50,000 nucleotides of DNA from positions 1-50,000 of the forward strand of contig CAJNDS010002376.1 in assembly GCA_905221605.1 (NCBI GenBank), in the 5' to 3' direction. Every line of letters starts with the position of its first letter. Within the stretch, counting starts at the first letter, position 1. This DNA comes from Symbiodinium natans (lineage: Eukaryota; Sar; Dinophyceae; Suessiales; Symbiodiniaceae). The notes beneath the pieces were generated by a model, which worked only from the letters and a program-made list of their open reading frames with translations, ran no database searches and was not told the origin of the DNA. Below, one piece after another: positions 41,923-50,000 of this stretch. The translations under genes and the position numbers were made by a program.

Positions 41923-42993
41923 TCACAGGCAGGCACCTTCGAGGCTCATCAGGGCTTTGCCCAGATTCACGACATTGATCCCACCTAGTCCCACCGCAAT
42001 AACCAAATTGAGGGTACTGCCGGTTAGAAAGAAACTACTCAGTGAAGCAACCATGGGAACAGAAGTGGACACCCAGTCCCACCAGCTCATAGATTGCCTT
42101 ACCTCGTTCAGCACTGTGGCGAGAACACCTTCGTTCCAAAGTTCGGCTGCGACTTTGAAAACGAAACTTGCCGTCACCTCCGTGTTTTTTACTATCTCCC
42201 CGGGTCCCCCAAGCTCGCTGATGAGTGTCTGCACCTTTGACAGAAGCGAGACATCCATGCTCACACGCTGCAGAAGTGCCTCGGATGCCGAGTTTGGGAG
42301 GCTCAGTCCGACGACGGATGTAACCAGGTTGAATGCGGGCAAGATGGTCTTGAGAAGTGCATCTTCACAGTCGGTGAGCTCGGTGAGCTGAAGGCCAGCT
42401 TTTTCACGATCTTCAAAGGCAAATCCCACATCTGGCTCTGGAAGACCAGCTGGCGCGGATCCAGTCCATGCACTAAGGAGAACCTCCTGCGCGTGTCGAA
42501 CCAAGAAAGGTGCTAGCTTGGGATACCATGTGGCCAGCAAAGCCGAGGCCTCCCGGCAGTCCTGCTTCGAAATGTTCAAGCGCTGCACCAACGCGGAGCC
42601 TTGCAGCCAGGAGGCCTTCTCAACATCACTGGGAGTGATGCTGCCATCCCCGTCAACATCGAGCTCCAGGAAGATGCAGTCCCAAGCCTTGTTCTCTATT
42701 CCTTTCAATCCCTTTGAACCCGACGTTTCTGCACCGCAAGCTCTCGCGGCATCCGCCAAGGTAAAATCAAGATACGCTGCCAGGCTCGGCTGGTTTGGGT
42801 TCTGGCTTCCACGGTCCGACCCCTCACGTGGCAGATCCTGTGGCCCCGGCCTGGGTCGTTGCAGCAAGATTCCCGAGTCGTCTTCAGTTCCACTGGCTGA
42901 CAGTGGAAAGCATAGAAGGAGCGCAAGGCGAAACAAACGCAAAGAACGCCAACGGAACTGTGCCGGCGATTGGTGCGAAGGCGGTTGGCCCAT
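41923..42993 (-). CDS. EF-hand protein with signal sequence and C-terminal membrane segment
   Basis: The start is ATG at 42,993 (MGQPPSHQSP), giving about 356 residues in one frame. Residues ~14-36 form a basic then hydrophobic signal or anchor sequence (SLRLFRLALLLCFPLSASG). One canonical EF-hand loop, DVDGDGSITPSD, lies near residue 120 in CIFLELDVDGDGSITPSDVE, with Asp at positions 1, 3, 5 and 12, so it should bind calcium. The central part is helical (ELTDCEDALLKTILPAF). The end is hydrophobic (LNLVIAVGLGGINVVNLGKA), suggesting a membrane segment. A perfect splice donor, GAG|GTAAGG, at 42,103 offers an alternative exon end that would remove this segment. No other domain recognised; it looks like a secretory-pathway or surface calcium-binding protein. 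Confidence 0.75.
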   Translation of the reverse strand: MGQPPSHQSPAQFRWRSLRLFRLALLLCFPLSASGTEDDSGILLQRPRPGPQDLPREGSDRGSQNPNQPSLAAYLDFTLADAARACGAETSGSKGLKGIENKAWDCIFLELDVDGDGSITPSDVEKASWLQGSALVQRLNISKQDCREASALLATWYPKLAPFLVRHAQEVLLSAWTGSAPAGLPEPDVGFAFEDREKAGLQLTELTDCEDALLKTILPAFNLVTSVVGLSLPNSASEALLQRVSMDVSLLSKVQTLISELGGPGEIVKNTEVTASFVFKVAAELWNEGVLATVLNEVRQSMSWWDWVSTSVPMVASLSSFFLTGSTLNLVIAVGLGGINVVNLGKALMSLEGACL

Positions 42994-43331
42994 CCTTAGG
43001 GACAGTCCTGGACAAGATGGGTCGCTGAAGTCTTTGTAACTGTGCTCCAATTCTACAATTACTTGACCGCCAGTGTTGCGACCAAGGTCATAACCTTCGT
43101 AGTCAGCACATGTCGGCACAGGTCGTTACTTGTCTTCTCTCATTGCCTTGCTCTTACAGAAGCCTGACTTGACGCTGGCTGACTCTGTTCGACAGCACCC
43201 GGTGCTACAACAAATGAGGTCCTACATTGAGCCTCAAAGGATCCAATGTTACCTCTCAAGCTCAAGTGTCAGTATAAATATGTGTCAATGTGCAGATCTG
43301 ATCTGTGAGGGCATCTGATCTCGCGAAAGCT

Positions 43332-44091
43332 TCAAAGCTCGAGGTCGGCACCATCGGAGTTTCTGATGTCCGAGAACTCCTCGAAGTCCATCGACTCATC
43401 GCCAGGGCTAAGAACCTGCCAAAAGAGGGCCCAGGCCCATACAAAAGGCCCGCTTAGACCCTACTTGCCATGCCTCCTTGATGCTTTCCTGCTCATTTGC
43501 CCGCCCTTCTATGGATGCAGGCCCCTTCCTCAAGTTCCAGTTCCTCCATTCTGCCTCACTTTCTTTGATCTGCTTTGGCTTGGGAGGGGAAGGCACAGGC
43601 GCTTCCTCGCGAGGTGTGCGAGGCGTGTGCGGCCCCAAGGAGGGAGGCAGGGCCAAACCAGGAACAGTCGGAGCTGCGAAGACGGGGAGAGCGGGCGACG
43701 TGCCAGGCGATGCAGCCGGTCCGCTTTTGCCGCCTGGGCCTGGGCTCGGCCCAGGACAAGCGAAGATGGGCAGCTGTCCACCAGACCGGTTCTGGGGAAA
43801 TGCAAAGACCGGCAGGTTCTGGGGAACAGGTGGCATCTGGCCTGGATTGGGGCTCCCGTTCGCCATGTTTGACATGTTCGCGTTGGGGTACCCGAATACC
43901 GGCATAGCAGGTGGCGGAAGGATTGGTCCCGGGACGCCTGGGCCTGGGCCTGAGGCAGGTATATGGACTGGCGAAGGTGCAGCTGGAATTGACTGCGAGG
44001 ATGTGTTCCTTGGCCTGCTGGACTGGGGCTGGGGGGACTGTGGCCGCGACTGTGTGGGTGCAGGGGGGGCAACAGGGACGTTGATGACCAT
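43332..44091 (-). CDS. Proline-rich protein with P-V/I-F-x-x-P repeats, two exons
   Basis: Exon 1, 44091-43465, starts at ATG (MVINVPVAPPAPTQSRP), with an in-frame stop upstream. Exon 2, 43415-43332, encodes VLSPGDESMDFEEFSDIRN and then GADLEL and stop. A 49-base intron (GTAGGG...GGCAG) joins them in phase 0; without it the frame ends at 43,408 after a less protein-like run. The predicted protein is 236 residues, about a quarter Pro. Four spaced motifs recur: PVFGYPNAN, PVFAFPQN, PIFACPGP and PVFAAPTV. The C-terminus is charged (KPKQIKESEAEWRNW) and ends acidic. Such proteins are usually disordered scaffolds or coats; no function is inferable. A frame near 44,400-44,510 could be an upstream exon, but the in-frame stop makes that unlikely. 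Confidence 0.6.
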
Positions 44092-44849
44092 CTGCTGTGG
44101 GGGCAGCCTCAGCGTGCATCATAGTTGCAAAATACGTCAGAACACAGGTCGGAGTTCTACCATCACAAGCTGCGTGCGTCATGACTGGCCGAAAGACCAG
44201 CGGCACCTGCCAAGAGTTCAGTGAGCTGAGTTCAGTGTTGCAGGCGAATCAGTAGAACTGCATCAATGCAACAGACCGATTTCCACAGTGATGGGACACT
44301 GCACGGCCCACCTGCTGGATACAGCTCCTTGAAGGCTAACACCCATGAGAGAATGCAGTTCAATACCCAGAAATACGGACAACCGCAAAGCCACAAATCT
44401 GGGGATCCCGCCAGAAGCAGCTTGTCATGCTCCTCATCAGATCCCCAGGGAGCGCACGATCGGCCTCGCCCAGTGTGGTCCCAGCGGCAGCAAAATCCGA
44501 AGGCCCGTTCAATATCTAGCGGCATCTAGCGCCTTCAGAGGCACGTATCTGCGGATCAAGTCCACTGCCTCACATGGCATGACAACACCGGCGAAGCACT
44601 TCGCGCCTCTGAACCGAGAGGTGCAGGAAAAAAAATGCCAAAATGCCTTCTTCGCCAACGTTTCCTCTTTTAGTCGACGTCGGACGTGCTGAGGATGGGC
44701 CGATGGTTTGATCTTGCAGCAGGTGCTTGGCTTCCGACTTCCGACATCTGCCGAATCTAGCGGCTGGCATTGCAGATATTGCAGGAGGACATCATTCTCT
44801 AGAAATGACAGCTGCGTGCCAATTTAGAGGTTACTGCTTCTTCTCGCGC

Positions 44850-45860
44850 TTAGGCTTTCACATCCAAGTGGTATGCAACCGCCACGTCACCTTGACCATC
44901 AACGACTCGCCTGAGCTTGTACAACCATGTGCATGTAAGCTGAGGACAGCTCAATGCAGACAGTGACATGAAAGAAAAATCTTCATTGTGCAACTAAACT
45001 TTGAGAATTCCGATTCCCACCGATGGTGACAGTAGCGGTCAGCAACTAGCAGCAGCCAGTATCAGCAAATAGCAGTGCAGGTCCCTGGCATGCGAAGCGT
45101 TAGTTCTGAAATCTGGAACCTCTACCGGACATTCTGGGCGCTCAGCTCTTTCACGAAGCCGTTGACCCAAGTCCCGCAGCTTAGGTCCCAGTACCTGATC
45201 ACCAGCTTCTCGGGAACAAGTTGAAGGAAATCGCAGCAAAAGTGACACTGACCGTCTAAAAAAACCAACAGCATCGCTGCTTTCGGGAAGCGAGATCTTG
45301 TCGCCCGCGTTGAAGCCGAGACTCAAGCTCGGGTCCGGCCTGGCTGTGGTGTAAGTTTTCCGAGAGCATGGGGGCTAAAGCGGCTGAAGCCGCTTGGCTG
45401 TGCATCTCAAACAGAACCGGACCATGGCGGACATTCCTCAAAAAGACCCTTTCAAGACTTGGCCAAGAGCTGTGTAAGGAACTCATAGGCAGCGAGCTTC
45501 TCGAGATACCTCCGTCTTGCGCGCGACTTTGTTCGCAACTATCAGCAGCCTTCTACAACTCAAACCGGCCTTTGCCAAAAGTTGATGACGACGGAGGTGC
45601 CTGCTTTTGGCTCGAGGACGCAACTTGAATGCAACTTCAAAGTGTGGAGTTGCCAAGACAGCCCAACTGGGAAAAGGACAGATGGGAGCTGCTTCCCAAC
45701 ATTTTCGGACACCCTGTCACCAAGCACCGCAACATGGTGAAAACAAACATGTGCCAATTCTTCACGCAGACCTCCAACGTCTGAGCAGCTGTTGGCTTCT
45801 CCACCATTTCTGCTGAAGAAAGGACCTGGGTGGCAACACAGGCAAAACTCTTTGAAGGCA
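44850..45860 (-). CDS. Unidentified multi-exon gene
   Basis: A run of minus-strand segments looks coding: LSSAEMVEKPTAAQTLEVCV (near 45,760-45,820) continuing to VKNWHMFVFTMLRCLVTG; RYLEKLAAYEFLTQLLAK (near 45,465-45,520); VRHGPVLFEMHSQAASAALA (near 45,375-45,440); SLSLGFNAGDKISLPESSDA (near 45,265-45,330); GDQVLGPKLRDLGQRLRERA (near 45,140-45,205); and a possible last exon, WLYKLRRVVDGQGDVAVAYH, ending in stop near 44,852. Frames change between them, as expected for short exons. No family recognised. The gene lies between the MFS and proline-rich genes on their strand. Confidence 0.4.
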
Positions 45861-45949
45861 CTTTCGAATGAGCAGGCACTTCAGTAGCTTCAGCCGCTTC
45901 GGATGCTTCTGCCACAAGCGCTCACTACGAAGAATGTGCCTTTTTTCTT

Positions 45950-46012
45950 GCACCAATTCACACCAATTCACACCAGTTCACACCAGTTCACACCAGTTCA
46001 CACCAGTGCAGC
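45950..46012. repeat. 10-bp minisatellite (CACACCAGTT)n
   Basis: Six tandem units: the first copies are CACACCAATT, the later ones CACACCAGTT. It lies just downstream of the MFS stop codon. Confidence 0.85.
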
Positions 46013-46239
46013 GCAGCTCACGTCGTCGCTCATTTCAGTGTATCGGATGGATTGCCAACAAAAGTTCCACGGATCGCCCGTGTCTCAGTCCCGCCTTCAA
46101 AACAAAACAGAGTGAAGCTCTCAGCAAGCGCAACAAACCTGATAACCAACTGAGAGTGCTGATGATGCTTGGCCTGCATCCTTCGGATAAGTCCAATACC
46201 TTGGTGGGCATGTCCCTTCATGCTGCAGGCAAAGAAGAC

Positions 46240-49200
46240 TCACATTGCTCCGCGGTGCATGGGAAACCAGGCCAGCCCACAAAGCACCCATGGGATCAGA
46301 GCCACTGCCAACAGGGCCTGGGTGGCTGCAGAACATACTAGCCACACTGGCCATACTATGCGAGATTATGAGAGTCACTGCAGTCTTTTCTGCGGTTTTG
46401 CCAATTCTTCTGACAAGGTGCAGAACGCAAGGCTGGAACCTCCTCTGGAGTCTGGGCTTTCAATGTGCCCGGGCCGGCGAGTCTACAGCCAAAGGCCTCA
46501 ATGTGCCAAGATGTGCCAAGTCAGAGCAAGTGCAGTTGCCTTGCAAGTCTTTGCGAGTCTTTGCGAGTGCCTCGGAGATGACGCCAACCAACGGCGCCCC
46601 AAGAAAGGAGGAGATGATGCCCTCCAAAGCTATCCTTCGTGCAAGCTTGGCAAATATCCATCTTGAGGTCCAGAGCCGCTTAGGATGAATTTGAGGCAGC
46701 CGCCACAATGCAAGGATCTGTGCTCTGTCATGACTGTCGCGGACGATCTCGCCACAGATGGGCCTCAAAGCGGCCGCTGGCGTCCTGAAGGTCGGCGAAG
46801 AACAAAGAGAACGAAGGCTCCAGGAGGGCACTAAAGGCAACAGCGGCATCATTCGGCACCCAGTCCAACACGAGACCACCTGGAAGGCAAAGTAGCCGCA
46901 CACGACCAAGGAGAATCGCGCAGGGCTGGCCATCACCTTAGCCCTAGCAGCCCTAGCACTGCCATGACATATGCTTGCAGTTGAAGGGCCTGCAACAATC
47001 TGCAACACGCACAGGACGGGGGCCCGGCAGCCACGAAGAGCAGTGCACCCAGCAGGACAGAGAGCTGTGCGACGGCACAGCGGCCCCCATAGGGCCACCG
47101 GCGATGGAAGCGATCGCCCAGCCAGCCACCGAGAACACCACCAACTATCCCACCAAGGCCTGAGAAATACAGGCAAGAAAATACTACTTATGCCATACCT
47201 GCATCTCGCAATACATTGCACTGCTGCGCAATCCAGTCCTCCATAAAGCATGATCTCCCCCGCTCGGAAGTCGCTAAATCCGCTCAGTTGGAAATACAAT
47301 GGCAGAAATGCAAAGCCATTCCATGGTATTCCTCCGGTAACACCTCGGCAAACATGCCGGGCCAAGCAGGGTTCAGACTTTGGAGGTTCCACCAGGTCCT
47401 ACAGGGTTCATTGTTGAGCTTGGACGACCTTGAGAGACCATGATGATGAAGGACGGCTTCTTCAACACCAGCTGCACCACACGGGCCTGCCGGCCACTTT
47501 GATGCGCTGTCCCTCCCACTAGTTTGGCCCGACAAGACATGGGCATGGGCTTCCCTGGCAGCGCCAGGAGTGCAGGAGCAGTCAACATGGCGAAAGTGGC
47601 ACGTGCAGTCATTGTCCGGCCGAGCAATACAACTACCTCTGAAATCTGCGGCAGGAGCTGCAAACCTGTCACAATTTGCCTGCTCTTCCCACCAGGAGCG
47701 ACCCTTTGCAGACATTCCAGGCGAAGCCAGTGAGGGGGGAATGACTGTCACGACTGCGGTGGCGGCAAAGAAGGAGACGACGCCAACCACGGCATAAATG
47801 TATCCTCAATTCAGTCGATACCGTTCTGGGACTGAGGGTGCCAAAGGTCAACCTGCCCAGTCAAAGCAAGTCACGCCAGCCATGTACGCCGGCAACGAGC
47901 ACCCTTGCAAAGCCCGTGGTGAGGAAGGTCACGCCAACACTCCTCACATGCTGTGCCTTGAAGACACCCGCCCAAAGGGTATATAGAATGGTATGCGAAA
48001 TTTCAAAAGGCAACAAGGAGTATACTGCTTGAGCAAAGGCTCAGCAAGGTGCAAGCGGACTGCAGAAGCCCGAAGACCCAGCCCCGCTCGGCTTCAGGAA
48101 CCAGGTCGCAAAGCATGGCTTGGCCAATCGGGGCCACCACCTTCACATTTAAACAGGTTCAAACAGCAAATCATCACGAGTCTAGAAAGCACTTTCAGCT
48201 GAAAAGAACAAAATCGCTCAGTGGTGACCGATGGTCTGACCAGCTCTGTGCTTTGGCTCCCAGCTCCCCCGATCCCCTCAGCCAGGCGTCCGCCAAAGCA
48301 GCGCCCATGACGAGCCGCAGCATCAGGTGAATCATGTAGTTTGAGCCTGAGTTGGTCTGAGTTGCTCTGAGCGAGCTGCTCTGAGTTGCTGCACTACAGG
48401 GGCTTTCAAAGCAGACGAGGGGCTCGTGGCAATCACGAGCGTTACCAGACCCCACAGGAAGCAGCCTGAGTCGCTGAGTTAGGAGTGCCGTGTCATGCCC
48501 CCAAGGTTCCAACAACTGCCCGTAACTTCACGCAAAACTACCGTGGCGTCACGACTTTTCTTTCCCTGATGGTCTGTGCGGGTACATAGCGCAGACTGCC
48601 GAAAAATGCGCTCTTTCAAGGGCTCCCAGAACTTCGGTTTTTGTTGTAAACGTCAGGGTTTTCGGCACTCACAGAAAGCATGAGCGCCGGTGACAACGCA
48701 TCTTATGCGTCAGCGCACAGCATGTTACACAAAAGGAAAAAAACGCTGCAAATACAGGTGCTCTCAGCATGGTCGCCCTTTGAACAGATACATTATGTAT
48801 TCCTCCCCCCCCCCCTTTCTCCCCTCCCCCTACCAGAAAGTTCACAAAAAGACACAGGGGAAACTATGTACAGCGTGCCAGCGTTTCCGGGCTCTTGGCA
48901 AGTGCCAAGTGCCCGGCAAAATTCCCAGCGCAAGTGCCCCCGTCACTACCCGTGCCCGGCAAAATTCCCAGCGCAAGTGCCCCCGTCACTACCCGTAGCT
49001 ACCCGTAACTCCGCCCAAACGTCGAGAGGCCGCCAGCCAGCAGATCGCGCGGCGAGTAGAACTGCATCAGGGAGCCCCAAAATGGAAGAGCCAAGGAGAA
49101 GGCGATGCTCCTCTGGAACTGCTGCATCTGCTGTGCCACAGCTGTACAGCAAAGATCATGAGGCTTTGCGCATGGCAAAGGGAAGTCTTCGGGGGTTTCT

Positions 49201-49418
49201 GGTTGAGGAGACTTGGGCTTTTCATGGTTCTTGCAAAGGCGGCTCATCTCAGGAAAGCGTCTGGGCGAAATTCAGCATGCCCAGCTGCGACGGACCCACC
49301 TGGAGCACGACAGGCAAACGTTTGGCTACACACTGGTCACCACCGCGCTGACACCGTTTTGTGAGCTTCACACCTGGAGCTGCTCGGCGAGAGCCCCAAA
49401 GGTGGCTGGCAGCAAGGC
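46240..49418 (-). CDS. Major facilitator superfamily transporter, Spinster/plant-MFS type, about 16 exons
   Basis: A 12-helix membrane transporter; substrate not inferable. Exons in order: 49418-49374 (ALLPATFGALAEQLQ), 49299-49251 (VGPSQLGMLNFAQTL), 49141-49031 (RSIAFSLALPFWGSLMQFYS, PRDLLAGG), 48465-48424 (CFLWGLVTLVIAT), 48346-48291 (MIHLMLRLVMGAALA), 48140-48043 (VVAPIGQAMLCDLVPEAERG, VFGLLQSAC), 47939-47875 (VGVTFLTTGFARVLVAGVHG), 47804-47666 (YAVVGVVSFFAATAVVTVIP), 47496-47429 (KKPSFIIMVSQ), 47343-47239 (GIPWNGFAFLPLYFQLSGFS, then MLYGG), 47159-47013 (GLGGIVGGVLGGWLGDRFHR, RWPYGGR), about 46960-46858 (ARFSLVVCGYFAFQ), 46776-46701 (RPICGEIVRDSHDRAQILAL), 46634-46540 (IALEGIISSFLGAPLVGVIS), 46456-46415, 46325-46240 (TQALLAVALIPWVLCGLAWF, stop). 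E-A-E-R-G and G-D-R-F-H-R-R are the two MFS loop signatures. Nearly all phases close using GT, GC and GA donors. The first coding exon upstream of 49,418 was not found. Confidence 0.9.
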
Positions 49419-49554
49419 CTTCCAAACCCATGGAGCAACTACCAAGTGTGCCTCATACCCGTCCAGATCACATCCACAGGTCCGTTTGGGACGAGGACTA
49501 GGGGGGCTGTGATTGAGAACTGAATGGGACATCGCGCATGACGATGTTTCTATC

Positions 49555-49680
49555 ATGCTTCCTGCCTTCCTGCCTTCCTCCCTTCCCGCCTTCCTGCCTT
49601 CCCGCCTTCCCGCCTTCCTGCCTTCCTGCCTGCCTGCCTTCCTGCCTGCCTGCCCTCTCTCCCTCCTTGCTGCCCTCTCC
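49555..49680. repeat. Imperfect (CCTTCCTG/CCTTCCCG)n tract
   Basis: A polypyrimidine-biased array of CCTTCCTGC-like units with CCTGCCTGCC variants, upstream of the MFS gene. Frames across it are low-complexity artefacts. Confidence 0.85.
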
Positions 49681-49689
49681 TCTGCTTAG

Positions 49690-50000
49690 CAAGCGTAAGA
49701 CAACATCAAAAAACAACAAATCCCCAAAACAAAAAATCCGATGTCGAAAATTTAGACCCTGTAGGCTCTACGTACTTCGGAAGACCTTGTCAGCAGCATC
49801 AATCGCACAGGCCTTGGTGGTACAATTCGGTAGAAGGCGCTGCATGATGCGTCTTTCATACTCTTCCAGCTTGTAGCATCACTGGCTACATGTCAGGTAC
49901 ATGGTTCAGAGAGGTCATTGATCATGAGCACTTCATGGACTGCCGCTTGCACATTCCCTGAGGTCCCATCCAGGATCACTACCTGCAGCGACTTGCCACA
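49690..50000. other. No recognisable gene
   Basis: Window edge. I see no supported exon. The missing first exon of the MFS gene, which should encode a start and an acidic R-A-D-like motif, may lie here or beyond the edge. Confidence 0.35.

Overview
The window reads as nuclear DNA of a dinoflagellate, most likely one with intron-rich genes such as a Suessiales/Symbiodiniaceae relative. Three conserved eukaryotic proteins can be pieced together from many short exons, and their introns start with GT, GC or GA and end in AG, usually AG|G. That relaxed donor use is a dinoflagellate trait. Every gene I can identify lies on the minus strand, as expected for dinoflagellate one-way gene arrays. TTTAGGG-type repeats and many microsatellites fit as well. 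There are no operons, bacterial promoters, tRNAs, rRNAs or CRISPR arrays.

Layout in transcription order (high to low coordinate): (1) 49.4-46.2 kb, an MFS transporter of the Spinster/plant-MFS type in about 16 short exons. (2) 45.9-44.85 kb, an unidentified gene. (3) 44.1-43.3 kb, a proline-rich protein with four P-V/I-F-x-x-P repeats and a tiny intron. (4) 43.0-41.9 kb, a secreted or membrane-anchored EF-hand protein. (5) 41.2-38.9 kb, weak unidentified exons. (6) 37.4-33.4 kb, an NKAP homologue with a certain C-terminal domain and probable Lys/Glu/Ser-rich upstream exons. (7) 33.1-29.0 kb, copy 2 of a YHYH-domain plus Gly-X-Cys-repeat gene. (8) 26.9-13.5 kb, a tubulin-tyrosine-ligase-like (TTLL) gene. 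(9) 11.4-1.6 kb, sparse exon-like islands I cannot name.

Two things stand out. First, a complete second copy (copy 1, 19.6-15.5 kb) of the YHYH/Gly-X-Cys gene sits on the same strand inside a 5.1 kb intron of the TTLL gene. In both copies the upstream ORF carries a signal peptide, what looks like the first half of a DOMON domain, a Gly-X-Cys tract and a YHYH domain. The downstream ORF carries a long Gly-Ala-Cys tract, what looks like the second half of a DOMON domain, and a hydrophobic C-terminal tail. The two ORFs are probably exons of one gene. Second, another TTLL intron holds a 2.9 kb element bounded by inverted repeats. It contains about eleven 34-bp palindromes centred on CTCGAG, followed by a ~90-bp satellite built from telomere-like TTTAGGG/CCCTAAA words.

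Exon borders were placed by reading frame, phase closure and family resemblance, without transcript data. All domain names are from recognition by eye; no database was searched.
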